53,640 nt of DNA. It comes from JANNRR01 sp031401675 (lineage in GTDB: Bacteria > Pseudomonadota > Alphaproteobacteria > Rhodobacterales > Rhodobacteraceae). The first letter of the stretch is position 1. The number at the start of each line of letters is the position of its first letter. Below are positions 1 through 8,317 of the stretch, piece after piece. The stretch lies in NCBI GenBank assembly GCA_031401675.1, contig JANNRR010000042.1:1-53640 (forward strand). The letters run 5' to 3'. The notes beneath the pieces are model-generated. The model had not been told where the DNA came from, searched no databases, and worked only from the letters and a program-made list of their open reading frames with translations. A program made the position numbers and the translations under genes.

Positions 1-1
1 C

Positions 2-259
2 GGCGGCGACGGTGAGATCGGGCGGGTCGCAGTTGCACCTGCGGATCAGGCGACCGAGTATCTGATGATGTCGCTTCGTCTGAGCGAAGGCGCCGAATTG
101 TCGCGATTTCAGGCGCTGGCTGGTCGATCGGTGGACGTAAATAGAATCAATGCCTTAGAGGGTATCGGCATGGTTCGGTCTGATGGGATCAGACTGCAGG
201 TAACGCCACAAGGTCGCATGCTGCTGAACGCTGTTCTTCGCGAACTGCTGGTGATGTGA
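2..259 (+). CDS. hemW: HemW-like radical SAM protein, C-terminal fragment
   Basis: The window opens inside this gene; only the last 85 residues are present, so the radical SAM core and its CxxxCxxC cluster are outside. The visible part has the sequence TEYLMMSLRLSEGAELSRF followed by a winged-helix-like tail (LQVTPQGRMLLNAVLRELL), as at the C-terminus of HemW/HemN-like proteins. HemW is a heme chaperone long misannotated as coproporphyrinogen III oxidase. The stop overlaps the ATG of the next gene by one base (TGATG), which suggests translational coupling. The call rests on the C-terminal pattern only. Confidence 0.75.
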   Translation, partial: GGDGEIGRVAVAPADQATEYLMMSLRLSEGAELSRFQALAGRSVDVNRINALEGIGMVRSDGIRLQVTPQGRMLLNAVLRELLVM

Positions 260-618
260 TGCGTTTGGTCTGGGCTGGGCTTGGGCTGATTGCGCTTGTT
301 CTTGGGATCATCGGCATCCCGGCCCCGTTCCTGCCCTCGGTGCCGTTCCTGCTGCTGGCCGCTTTTTGCTTTGCCAGATCGTCGGATCGTCTGCACCGCT
401 GGCTGATCACTCACCCGATCCTTGGCCCACCGATTTCGGACTGGCAACGCTCGGGTGCCATAGGTCGAAAAGCGAAAGTGTTGGCAACAGTCTCGATTCT
501 GGCCGGATTCAGCGTGTCGCTTGCGCTCGGTCTGGGCTGGCAAATACTGCTGGCTCAGGCAATCGTCCTTTTGGTTGTGGCAGTGTTCATATGGTCCCGG
601 CCAGAGCCCCTGTGCTGA
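259..618 (+). CDS. YbaN/DUF454 family small inner-membrane protein
   Basis: A 119-residue hydrophobic protein. The N-terminal half has a long apolar stretch with the family hallmark IPAPFLPSVPFLLLAAFCFA. A short basic/aromatic linker (SSDRLHRWLITHPILGPPI) follows, then two apolar segments. This is the DUF454 (YbaN) layout; the biochemical role of the family is not known. ATG at 259 is chosen because it overlaps the hemW stop; a GTG one codon upstream is also possible. The last 32 bp overlap the 3' end of parB on the opposite strand, so the two genes converge with overlapping tails. Confidence 0.8.
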   Translation: MRLVWAGLGLIALVLGIIGIPAPFLPSVPFLLLAAFCFARSSDRLHRWLITHPILGPPISDWQRSGAIGRKAKVLATVSILAGFSVSLALGLGWQILLAQAIVLLVVAVFIWSRPEPLC

Positions 619-1489
619 GAACGCGGCACAGATCGTCCAGCGCCTCCAGCGTGCCATATTTGATGGTCAGGGTTCCGCCTGCTGCGCCCGGCCGGTGATT
701 GATACTGACTTTCATCCCCAGGTTTGTCGACAGGTCTTGTTCCAGTGCCGTGGTGTCGGCATCTTTTCGTGTCGGGCGTACCGCCTTTGGCCCCTTCGGG
801 CCAGGGACCATCCGCGCCAATGCCTCGGTTTCTCGCACCGAGAGGCCTTTGGTCATCACCTGCCTGGCCAATCCCACCGGGTCGGTTGTCGTGATCAGCG
901 CCCGGGCGTGGCCCGATGTCAGCTTGCCTTCGCGCAACCAGGCCAGAACTTCTGCCGGCAAGGTCAACAGCCGCAACAGGTTAGCGATATGACTGCGGCT
1001 TTTGCTCAGTGCTTCCGCCACCCGCTCCTGTGTGTGGCCGAAGCGGTCCATCAGCTGGCGATAACCCATCGCCTCTTCCACAGGGTTCAGGTCGGCGCGC
1101 TGGATGTTTTCGATGATGGCGATTTCCAGAACTTCGTTGTCCGTCAGGGTGCGAACCAGCACCGGCACCTCGTGCAATTGCGCGCGCTGCGCCGCACGCC
1201 AGCGCCGTTCACCGGCGACAATCTCATAAGTCCCTGTTTCGGCTGGCCTTTCCCGAACAATCAGCGGCTGGATCACGCCTTTTTCGCGAATCGACGCCGT
1301 CAGTTCTTCCAGAGCAGCCTCGGGAAAGTCGCGGCGCGGCTGCTGCGGATTCGCGAACAGCTTTTCAATCGGCATCATCTGATCGCGCCGTGGCCGGGCC
1401 TCGTCTTTCTGCGCGGCGTCAAGATTGACATCTGCCATCAGGGCCGACAGCCCGCGCCCCAACCCGCGTCTTTCTTGCTTCTTGTCCAT
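587..1489 (-). CDS. parB: Chromosome partitioning protein ParB (CTP-dependent parS clamp)
   Basis: A 300-residue ParB/Spo0J protein. It begins with the conserved LGRGLSALM motif (residues 10-18), the N-terminal segment that contacts ParA. The ParB/Srx domain follows with the CTP-binding GERRWRA box at 93-99. A helix-turn-helix comes next (EAMGYRQLMDRFGHTQERVA) and then the C-terminal dimerisation region. Family knowledge: ParB loads at parS, slides as a CTP clamp and guides origin segregation with ParA. The gene lies 9 bp downstream of parA, the usual parAB operon order in this clade. Two perfect parS palindromes, its expected targets, are at 2856 and 4731. Confidence 0.97.
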   Translation of the reverse strand: MDKKQERRGLGRGLSALMADVNLDAAQKDEARPRRDQMMPIEKLFANPQQPRRDFPEAALEELTASIREKGVIQPLIVRERPAETGTYEIVAGERRWRAAQRAQLHEVPVLVRTLTDNEVLEIAIIENIQRADLNPVEEAMGYRQLMDRFGHTQERVAEALSKSRSHIANLLRLLTLPAEVLAWLREGKLTSGHARALITTTDPVGLARQVMTKGLSVRETEALARMVPGPKGPKAVRPTRKDADTTALEQDLSTNLGMKVSINHRPGAAGGTLTIKYGTLEALDDLCRVLSTGALAGTI

Positions 1490-1498
1490 CTTGCCCCC

Positions 1499-2296
1499 CT
1501 AAACCAGGTGCCGTGCCAACATTTCCTGAGCCAGCGCCCGATACGCCAGACTGCCCTTAGACAGCGTATCATAGGCAAGTACCGGCAGCGCAAAAGATGG
1601 TGCCTCGCTGATTCGCACGTTGCGCGGCACCACCGTGCGGAACACCAATTCGCCCAGATTTTCCCGCGCGTCAGCTTCTACCTGTTGCGACAGGCGGTTG
1701 CGGCCATCATACATGGTGAGGACTACCCCTTCGATCCGCAGATCCGGATTCGCGGTTTGCCGGACTTCGCGAATGGTCAGCATCAGCTGGCTGAGCCCTT
1801 CCAGCGCGAAAAACTCGCTTTGCAGTGGCACCAGCACCGACTGTGCCCCAACCATCGCGTTTACCGTCAGCAGACTGAGCGAGGGCGGGCAGTCGATCAG
1901 GATATAGTCAAATCCGAACGCCTCAACCTCAGGTTGGCGCAGCGCGTCATAGAGCAGGAAGCTGCGCTTTTCGTTCGACACCAGTTCGATATCCGCCGAA
2001 GACAGATCGGTTGTCGCCGGGCACAGATACACCCCCTTGATCGCGGTTTCCACCACCACATCCTGTAGGGGGGCATCGGCGATCAACAAATCATAGGTGG
2101 TCAGCTTGCGATCTGCCTGACCGACGCCCAGCCCGGTTGAGGCGTTTCCCTGCGGGTCCAGATCAATCAGCAGCACGCGCCGCCCGGTTTCGGCAAGCGC
2201 GGCCGCCAGGTTTATGGCTGTCGTGGTCTTCCCAACGCCACCCTTCTGATTGGCGATGGCGATGATTCTCGGAGGCTTATTCTCAGGCACGGCCAA
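1499..2296 (-). CDS. parA: Chromosome partitioning ATPase ParA
   Basis: A 265-residue P-loop ATPase of the ParA/MinD type. The deviant Walker A KGGVGKTT is at residues 18-25, Walker A' VLLIDLDPQ at 41-49, and a Walker B-like ILIDCPPS follows. Length and start match chromosomal ParA/Soj. The ATG lies 14 bp inside the end of rsmG, so translation is probably coupled to it. ParA binds nucleoid DNA non-specifically in its ATP form and is stimulated by ParB, moving the parS region. The gene sits about 5.6 kb from the putative origin, pointing away from it. Confidence 0.97.
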   Translation of the reverse strand: MAVPENKPPRIIAIANQKGGVGKTTTAINLAAALAETGRRVLLIDLDPQGNASTGLGVGQADRKLTTYDLLIADAPLQDVVVETAIKGVYLCPATTDLSSADIELVSNEKRSFLLYDALRQPEVEAFGFDYILIDCPPSLSLLTVNAMVGAQSVLVPLQSEFFALEGLSQLMLTIREVRQTANPDLRIEGVVLTMYDGRNRLSQQVEADARENLGELVFRTVVPRNVRISEAPSFALPVLAYDTLSKGSLAYRALAQEMLARHLV

Positions 2297-2876
2297 GGTC
2301 TCCGATCGTCAGGATGACCGCCTGTGAATCGGTCTTGCTGGGGGTTTTCTGGACCGCGAAGCGCCAGGTTGCAAGCGCTTCCGACAGCTCGGCCTCCGCC
2401 GCGGCGCCTTTCAGCAAAAGTGCGATACCGCCGGGCTTCAGATGTCGGTGTGCGTGCTCCAAAAGCAGCGGCAGAGGTGCGAACGCCCGTGCCGACAGCA
2501 CATCGGCCGCCTGTGGCGACAGATCTTCAGACCGGACGTTCTGGATAGTTACGGTAACTCCGGTTTCCCTAGCTACTGTGCGCAGAAACTCAGCCTTGCG
2601 CTGATCGCTTTCTACCAATGTCGCCTGCAGGCCCGGCAGCATCTCCGCAGCGATGATCGCCACAACCAATCCGGGAAAACCGCCGCCACTGCCGAGATCG
2701 ACCCAGTGAGCCGCGTCCCGCGGACAGAGATCAAGCAATTGCGCCGAATCGAGGATGTGTCGGCTCCAGACATCCGCCAAGGTGGATTTTGCCACCAGGT
2801 TGATTGCAGGGTTCCACTTCTTCAGCAGCGCCACATAGGCTTCCAGCCGTGCTGTTGTTTCACGTGAAACATTCAT
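2283..2876 (-). CDS. rsmG: 16S rRNA (guanine-N7)-methyltransferase RsmG (GidB)
   Basis: A 197-residue class I SAM methyltransferase with motif I VDLGSGGGFPG (residues 59-69) and the RHILDSAQLL segment typical of RsmG. Family knowledge: it makes m7G527 in the 530 loop of 16S rRNA, and its loss gives low-level streptomycin resistance. The ATG overlaps the mnmG stop by four bases (ATGA). The first codons (MNVSRET) are written by a parS palindrome at 2856-2871, so the N-terminus is partly dictated by a DNA site. Slightly shorter than the roughly 207 residues of E. coli RsmG. Confidence 0.97.
   Translation of the reverse strand: MNVSRETTARLEAYVALLKKWNPAINLVAKSTLADVWSRHILDSAQLLDLCPRDAAHWVDLGSGGGFPGLVVAIIAAEMLPGLQATLVESDQRKAEFLRTVARETGVTVTIQNVRSEDLSPQAADVLSARAFAPLPLLLEHAHRHLKPGGIALLLKGAAAEAELSEALATWRFAVQKTPSKTDSQAVILTIGDLGRA
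2856..2871. other. parS: parS centromere site inside rsmG
   Basis: A perfect 16-bp palindrome TGTTTCACGTGAAACA, matching the widely conserved bacterial parS consensus. It lies in codons 2-7 of rsmG, encoding NVSRET there. It is about 5 kb from the putative oriC and next to parAB. Confidence 0.95.
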
Positions 2877-4747
2877 TGCGCCGCCCGACGCATGCCCATG
2901 GCCTTGATCCGAGACAACAGCAGAGTCAGCGCCGCCGGCGTCATCCCTTCGACTCGGCCGGCCTGTGCCAGCGTTTCCGGCCGGACGCGGGCCAGTTTAG
3001 CCTGGAGTTCATTCGACAGGCCTTGCAAGCCAACATACTGGAAATCCATTGGAATCGCGTGGCCTTCATCCCGTCGCATGGCCTTGACGCCCTCGGCCTC
3101 CCGTTCGAGATAGGGCGCATAGAGCGCATCGCGCGCAATCTGGTCCCTGATCCCAGACTCCAGGCCGGCCAGATCGGGCATCAGTGCAATCACCTGATCC
3201 ATGCCAACTTCCGGGAATGACAGCAACTCGAAGCCGTTTCGGCGGATTCCGTCCTGATTCATCCTGATTCCCTCGGCCGCCAGGTCGCGCGGCGTAAAGG
3301 ATGCAGCATAAAGCACGGCGCGGACAGACGCCAAGGCCTGCATCTTCGCACCGAACGCAGCTCTCCGCCCCTCGCTGACGCAGCCCAGCGACTCGGCCAA
3401 TGGCGTCAGGCGCTGATCGGCATTGTCCGCTCGCAGGCTGAGCCGATACTCGGCGCGCGAAGTGAACATGCGATAGGGCTCCGTCACCCCACGCGTAACC
3501 AGATCATCTATCATTACGCCGATGTAGCTTTCAGACCGGCTGAAAATCACCCGGTCCCGCCCCTGCGCACCCAGCGCCGCGTTCAACCCGGCAACCAGCC
3601 CTTGCGCCGCCGCTTCCTCATACCCCGTCGTTCCGTTGATTTGTCCGGCGAGGAACAGGCCCGGCACGCTCTTCAACTCCAGCGTCGGTCGCAGCGCTTG
3701 TGGATCGACATAGTCGTATTCGATAGCATAGCCTGGTTGCAGAATGACCGCAGCCTCCAGTCCTGTGATTGAATGCACATAATCGCGCTGCACGTCTTCT
3801 GGCAGGCTGGTCGAAATGCCGTTGGGATAGACTGTCGGGTCGTCCAGCCCCTCGGGCTCCAGGAACACCTGATGCGCTGCCTTGTCGGCAAAGCGCACAA
3901 CCTTGTCCTCTATGCTCGGGCAGTAGCGCGGACCGACCCCTTCGATATGCCCGCCATACATCGCTGACCGCGCAAGGTTTTCCCGGATGATCTCGTGAGT
4001 GCGCTGGTTGGTGTGCGTGATCCCGCACGCAACCTGACGCACTGTCGGCCTTTTCGACAGAAAGGAAAACATCACCGGATCTACGTCGCCTGGCTGTGAT
4101 TCAAGCATCGCCCAGTCGATCGACCGGCCGTCCAGCCGAGGCGGTGTGCCGGTTTTCAACCGACCAAGCGGCAGTCCGAAGTCGTCAATCCTTTCAGCCA
4201 GAGCAATTGATGCGCGATCACCCATCCGCCCGCCAGATCGACTTACATCGCCAATATGTATGATGCCGCGCAGAAACGTCCCCGTGGTCAGCACAACGGC
4301 GGCGGCCGCGATCTCCGAGCCATCCACCAGCACGATGCCCGCGACGCGGTCGCGGTCCATTAGGAAATCAGCCGCTTCGCCCTCCACAATTGTCAGCAAC
4401 GGGCGGGCAGCGGTTTCGGCCTGCATCGCTAGCCGATACAATTTTCGGTCAGCCTGCGCCCGCGGCCCTTGCACTGCCGGGCCTTTGCTGCGGTTCAGAA
4501 GCCGGAACTGGATGCCTGCCACATCGGCCACCCGGCCCATCACCCCGTCCATCGCATCGATCTCGCGAACCAGATGGCCTTTGCCAAGGCCGCCAATCGC
4601 CGGATTGCAGGACATCACGCCAATTGCATCGCGCCGCACCGTCACCAGCGCCGTTGTTGCCCCCAACCGGGCCGCAGCGTGTGCAGCCTCTGCCCCGGCG
4701 TGCCCGCCGCCGATCACCACGACGTCAAAATGTTTCACGTGAAACAC
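2873..4747 (-). CDS. mnmG: tRNA uridine-5-carboxymethylaminomethyl enzyme MnmG (GidA)
   Basis: A 624-residue FAD protein. The dinucleotide-binding GGGHAG is at residues 13-18, and the family signature CNPAIGGLGKGHLVREIDAM follows. The catalytic-cysteine segment GVGPRYCPSIEDK and the C-terminal helical MnmE-binding domain are also present. With MnmE it installs cmnm5U at the wobble position 34 of certain tRNAs. The N-terminus MFHVKH is encoded by a second parS palindrome. It overlaps rsmG by four bases and follows mnmE with a 3-bp gap, so the run mnmE-mnmG-rsmG-parA-parB is probably one transcript. Confidence 0.98.
   Translation of the reverse strand: MFHVKHFDVVVIGGGHAGAEAAHAAARLGATTALVTVRRDAIGVMSCNPAIGGLGKGHLVREIDAMDGVMGRVADVAGIQFRLLNRSKGPAVQGPRAQADRKLYRLAMQAETAARPLLTIVEGEAADFLMDRDRVAGIVLVDGSEIAAAAVVLTTGTFLRGIIHIGDVSRSGGRMGDRASIALAERIDDFGLPLGRLKTGTPPRLDGRSIDWAMLESQPGDVDPVMFSFLSKRPTVRQVACGITHTNQRTHEIIRENLARSAMYGGHIEGVGPRYCPSIEDKVVRFADKAAHQVFLEPEGLDDPTVYPNGISTSLPEDVQRDYVHSITGLEAAVILQPGYAIEYDYVDPQALRPTLELKSVPGLFLAGQINGTTGYEEAAAQGLVAGLNAALGAQGRDRVIFSRSESYIGVMIDDLVTRGVTEPYRMFTSRAEYRLSLRADNADQRLTPLAESLGCVSEGRRAAFGAKMQALASVRAVLYAASFTPRDLAAEGIRMNQDGIRRNGFELLSFPEVGMDQVIALMPDLAGLESGIRDQIARDALYAPYLEREAEGVKAMRRDEGHAIPMDFQYVGLQGLSNELQAKLARVRPETLAQAGRVEGMTPAALTLLLSRIKAMGMRRAAQ
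4731..4746. other. parS: parS centromere site inside mnmG
   Basis: The second perfect copy of TGTTTCACGTGAAACA. It covers the second base of the mnmG start codon through codon 6 (FHVKH). Spacing to the other parS is about 1.9 kb, and it is about 3.4 kb from the putative origin. Confidence 0.95.
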
Positions 4748-4750
4748 TCC

Positions 4751-6022
4751 CTACTTTCCGATACAGAAGCTGGCGAATATCTCTCCGAGGACCTGCTCCA
4801 CATCCACCCGGCCGACCAGAACATCGAGTGCCCTGATGGCATGGCGCAGAGACTCCGCCGCGACCTCCGTCCGCCCTGCCGGCAATACCTCAGACCGTGC
4901 CGATTCCAAAGCCTCAATTCCCGCCAGCACCGCCAACCTGTGCCTTTCGCGCGTCAACGTCCCGGACGAAGCCGCGCGCCGCGCCAGGACTGCGGCAATC
5001 CGCGCCACCAGTTCGGTAAGTCCGGCCCCGGTCTTTCCCGAAACCCCACCGCCGTCATCTGCCTTGCCCCGAACCACGATGTCCTCTGACATCGGCTCGA
5101 GCTCACTAGGCAAACCGTTGATATCCTGAAGAAACACCCGCAAATCCGCCGCTCGTGCCCGCTTGATCGCCCGGTCAATTCCGATGCTTTCGACTACATC
5201 CTGGCTTTCCCGCAAACCGGCGGTGTCCAGTAACGTCACGGCCAACCCCGCCAGGTCCATCCGGACTTCGATTACGTCGCGCGTGGTGCCGGCAAACTCC
5301 GAAACGATCGCCGCCTCTCGCCCGGCCAACGCATTGAGTAGGGTAGATTTTCCGGCATTCGGCAGGCCGATGATGGCCACCTCGAAGCCATCCCGTACTC
5401 GTTCCGCCGCCAAGACACCAACCGCCTCTGCCCGGAACTCGGCGATCAGCCCGTCCAACAGCCCCAGAACCTCCGGCGACACATCCACCGGCACGTCCTC
5501 ATCGGCAAAATCAATCGTCACTTCCAGCAGCGCTGCCGCCCGGATCAGCCGCGCCCGCCAACCTTCAGCCCGAACACCCACAGCACCCGACAGCACACGC
5601 AAGGCCTGGCACCGTTGCGCTTCGGTCTCAGCTTCGATCAGGTCACCCAGCCCTTCGACCTGCGTCAGATCAAGACAGCCGTTTTCCAGCGCCCGCCGCG
5701 TAAATTCGCCCGGTTCTGCCAACCGCAGCCCGGCAATAGTGCTCAAGGCCCGCAAGACTGCCGCCACAACCGCCACCGATCCATGCAGGTGCAGTTCCGC
5801 CACTGCCTCGCCTGTGAAGCTGGCGCCTGCCGGGAACCCGACAACCAGTGCCCGGTCCAGTTCAATGTCGTCAATCCTGAGAGTACGCAGCGCGAGCCGT
5901 CGTGGTTCCGCTAGGGGCCCGGCGAGCTCCTCGACTGCTGCCCAGGCCATGGGTCCGGAAAGCCGGACAATTGACACCCCTGCCTTGCCGCGCGCCGAGG
6001 TCAGGGCATAGATGGTATCCAC
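4751..6022 (-). CDS. mnmE: tRNA modification GTPase MnmE (TrmE)
   Basis: A 423-residue protein with the three expected parts. These are an N-terminal tetrahydrofolate-binding domain (start DTIYALTSARGKAGVSIVR), a helical domain, and an inserted Ras-like G domain with P-loop GLPNAGKST at 219-227 and DTAG. The C-terminal FCIGK tail carries the catalytic cysteine. It is somewhat shorter than E. coli MnmE (454), as is common in this clade. It partners MnmG in cmnm5U34 synthesis on tRNA. It lies 27 bp downstream of rho and 3 bp upstream of mnmG. Confidence 0.97.
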   Translation of the reverse strand: MDTIYALTSARGKAGVSIVRLSGPMAWAAVEELAGPLAEPRRLALRTLRIDDIELDRALVVGFPAGASFTGEAVAELHLHGSVAVVAAVLRALSTIAGLRLAEPGEFTRRALENGCLDLTQVEGLGDLIEAETEAQRCQALRVLSGAVGVRAEGWRARLIRAAALLEVTIDFADEDVPVDVSPEVLGLLDGLIAEFRAEAVGVLAAERVRDGFEVAIIGLPNAGKSTLLNALAGREAAIVSEFAGTTRDVIEVRMDLAGLAVTLLDTAGLRESQDVVESIGIDRAIKRARAADLRVFLQDINGLPSELEPMSEDIVVRGKADDGGGVSGKTGAGLTELVARIAAVLARRAASSGTLTRERHRLAVLAGIEALESARSEVLPAGRTEVAAESLRHAIRALDVLVGRVDVEQVLGEIFASFCIGK

Positions 6023-6049
6023 TATTAACTCATTGATACCAGGCAGAAA

Positions 6050-7321
6050 TCAGGAGTTCATGGAGTCGAAGAACTCGGCGTTGCTCTTGGTTTGCTTCAA
6101 CTTCGAAATCAGGAATTCCATGGCATCTGTCGTGCCCATCGGGTTCAGGATGCGTCGAAGAACATAGGTTTTCTGCAAGTCGCCCTTTTCGATCAGCAAC
6201 TCTTCCTTGCGGGTGCCGGACTTCAGAATGTCCATCGCCGGGAACACCCGCTTGTCGGCTATCTTGCGGTCCAACACGATCTCACTGTTGCCCGTACCCT
6301 TGAATTCCTCAAAGATCACTTCATCCATCCGGCTGCCGGTATCGATCAGCGCTGTGGCGATTATGGTCAGCGAGCCGCCTTCTTCGATGTTCCGCGCCGC
6401 GCCAAAGAACCGCTTGGGCCGCTGCAGTGCATTGGCATCGACACCGCCAGTCAGAACCTTGCCGGACGACGGAACGACCGTATTGAAAGCCCGTCCCAGA
6501 CGAGTGATCGAATCCAGCAGGATCACCACGTCGCGCTTGTGTTCGACCAGCCGCTTGGCCTTTTCGATCACCATTTCCGCCACCGCCACATGCCGCGTTG
6601 CCGGTTCGTCGAAGGTGGACGAAACCACTTCGCCGCGAACGCTCCGCTGCATGTCGGTGACTTCCTCGGGCCGCTCGTCGATCAGCAGCACTATCAGGTA
6701 GCATTCCGGGTGGTTGGTTGCGATCGAATGCGCGATGTTCTGCAACAGCACGGTCTTGCCGGTTCTCGGTGGCGCCACGATCAACGCACGCTGACCCTTG
6801 CCGAGGGGTGCCACCAGATCGATGATCCGGGCAGAGCGGTCCTTGACCGTCGGATCCTCGATTTCCATCTTGAACCGCTCATCCGGGTAGAGCGGCGTCA
6901 GGTTGTCGAAATGGACCTTGTGCCGCGCCTTTTCCGGGTCGGTGAAATTGATCTGGCTGACCTTGGTCAGGCAGAAATAGCGCTCTTCCTGCCGCGGGGC
7001 CTGCATCACACCCTCGATCGTATCGCCAGTCCGCAACGAAAACTGTCGGATGGTGTCGGGCGAGACATAGATATCATCCGGACCGGGCAAATAGTTGGCA
7101 GAAGGCGAGCGCAGAAACCCGAACCCATCCTGCAACACTTCCAGCACGCCGTCCCCGGATATCTCCCAGCCTTCCTCTGCCCGCTCTTTCAGGATCGAGA
7201 ACATCATCTCGCCCTTCCGCATGGAGGGCGCATTCTCGATTTCCAGATCTTCGGCCATCGCCAAAAGATCAGCGGGGGTTTGGGCTTTGAGTTCAGCCAG
7301 GTTCAGGCGTTCTATCGTCAT
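6050..7321 (-). CDS. rho: Transcription termination factor Rho
   Basis: A 423-residue hexameric RNA/DNA helicase. It has an N-terminal Rho_N-type helix bundle, a cold-shock-like RNA-binding fold with DGFGFLRS (residues 65-72), the P-loop APPRTGKT (183-190), LLIDERPEEV and the Q-loop/R-loop region. All core motifs are intact and the length matches typical proteobacterial Rho. Family role: factor-dependent termination. The position between hemJ and mnmE is conserved in Rhodobacterales near the origin. About 124 bp separates it from hemJ, so it may have its own promoter there; none was clear by eye. Confidence 0.98.
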   Translation of the reverse strand: MTIERLNLAELKAQTPADLLAMAEDLEIENAPSMRKGEMMFSILKERAEEGWEISGDGVLEVLQDGFGFLRSPSANYLPGPDDIYVSPDTIRQFSLRTGDTIEGVMQAPRQEERYFCLTKVSQINFTDPEKARHKVHFDNLTPLYPDERFKMEIEDPTVKDRSARIIDLVAPLGKGQRALIVAPPRTGKTVLLQNIAHSIATNHPECYLIVLLIDERPEEVTDMQRSVRGEVVSSTFDEPATRHVAVAEMVIEKAKRLVEHKRDVVILLDSITRLGRAFNTVVPSSGKVLTGGVDANALQRPKRFFGAARNIEEGGSLTIIATALIDTGSRMDEVIFEEFKGTGNSEIVLDRKIADKRVFPAMDILKSGTRKEELLIEKGDLQKTYVLRRILNPMGTTDAMEFLISKLKQTKSNAEFFDSMNS

Positions 7322-7445
7322 GAATGTTCGGATTCTTGGAGGCGCGCCAAAATGCAGCGCGCGTCGGGGATGAAGGGAGGAAAGACGGACCGGACGGCCC
7401 GTCGGCTGGTTCGTTACACCCAGAGGGTGCCCGAGTCAACGCCGG

Positions 7446-7895
7446 TCAGAACCGCACGACGACCGACAATACGATCACCAGCATCAACACCGTCGGCACT
7501 TCGTTCATCATCCGGTATTGTCGGCTGGTGACCTGATTGCGTCCACCCACAAAATCCCTGCGCCTGCGCCCCAGCCAATGATGAAACCATGTCATCCCCA
7601 GCACCGCGATCGCCTTGGTCCAGGGCCAGACCTCTGACCAGTCCACGCCGGCTTGTGGCGTTAGGACTAGAGCCAGTCCAAATACCCAGGTGGCGATCAT
7701 TGCCGGGTTCATGATGGCACGCAGCAACCGAAGTTCCATGGTCTGGAACATCATGTCGGTCTCGCCCGCCATGCCTCTTTCCACGTGGTAGACAAACAGC
7801 CTTGGCAGATAGAACAAACCCGCCATCCAGGCGATCACTGCCATGATGTGCAGTGCCTTGGTCCATGGATAAAGGTTCACCAGAATATCCGTCAT
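7446..7895 (-). CDS. hemJ: Protoporphyrinogen IX oxidase HemJ
   Basis: A 149-residue integral membrane protein with four predicted helices. The HemJ-type N-terminus is LYPWTKALHIMAVIAWMAGL; His16 matches the position of the conserved heme-ligating histidine of the family. A second motif (WPWTKAIAVLGMTWFHHWLG) lies in the third helix. HemJ oxidises protoporphyrinogen IX to protoporphyrin IX in most alphaproteobacteria, replacing HemG/HemY. It is the last gene on the left arm before the putative origin. hemE, the classic origin-flanking gene in Caulobacter and Rickettsia, is not in this window. Confidence 0.9.
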   Translation of the reverse strand: MTDILVNLYPWTKALHIMAVIAWMAGLFYLPRLFVYHVERGMAGETDMMFQTMELRLLRAIMNPAMIATWVFGLALVLTPQAGVDWSEVWPWTKAIAVLGMTWFHHWLGRRRRDFVGGRNQVTSRQYRMMNEVPTVLMLVIVLSVVVRF

Positions 7896-8317
7896 GCCCG
7901 CCCCGTGCCCCGATCAGGGCATTTTCCTTCTATCTTCTGAAGAAGAAGATTAAAGAGATATAGATGATGTAGGGGCTGTGGATAGTGGGGATTCATTGGT
8001 AGGCCCCCGGCTTATCCCGGACCGACGGTCCTGTGGAAAAGTCTGTGTGAAACATTTGGGCTTCGGCAAAGGCTGCATATATACGCTAAGAATCAATGTC
8101 TTGCCGGAAGAACCCTCGCATGTACACTGTGTATCGAATTAACAATCACCCGCAGAAGGCGAGCTACCCACAGGACGGCGAAAGCACTTGCCCACCGTGG
8201 AAAACCGTCCGGCATTGACCGCCAACCCGGTGACTGGTGTAACGGCCACTTGAGCCCCACAGGCTACGCAGCAGAACCAAAACCGAACATTCACTCGGAA
8301 ATACCGGAGTTGTCCAC
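7896..8317. other. oriC: Putative chromosomal replication origin (oriC)
   Basis: A 422-bp gene-free stretch where the transcription direction of both flanks diverges. The three best DnaA-box-like nonamers, each one mismatch from TTATCCACA, are 7977-7985 (reverse), 8032-8040 (reverse) and 8310-8318 (forward). Weaker ones are at 8128-8136, 8164-8172 and 8196-8204. AT-rich tracts are at 7921-7972, 8084-8098 and 8132-8147. GANTC methylation sites are at 7990 and 8090, and a TTAAC CtrA half-site is at 8139. The rho-hemJ / maf-aroE-coaE-dnaQ context and nearby parS sites support the call. No perfect DnaA box is present. Confidence 0.65.

Noticed and set aside
521..2068. 515-codon open frame on the plus strand
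   Set aside because: It is antisense to parB and parA, which have complete motifs; the translation is arginine/glutamine-rich without a family pattern, a usual GC-rich shadow.
6092..7531. 479-codon open frame opposite rho
   Set aside because: It mirrors the rho codons on the other strand, with no ribosome-binding site or recognisable domain.
7786..7800. CACGTG core at about 7791 as a third parS
   Set aside because: Only the central six bases match; the flanks lack the GTTTC/GAAAC arms.
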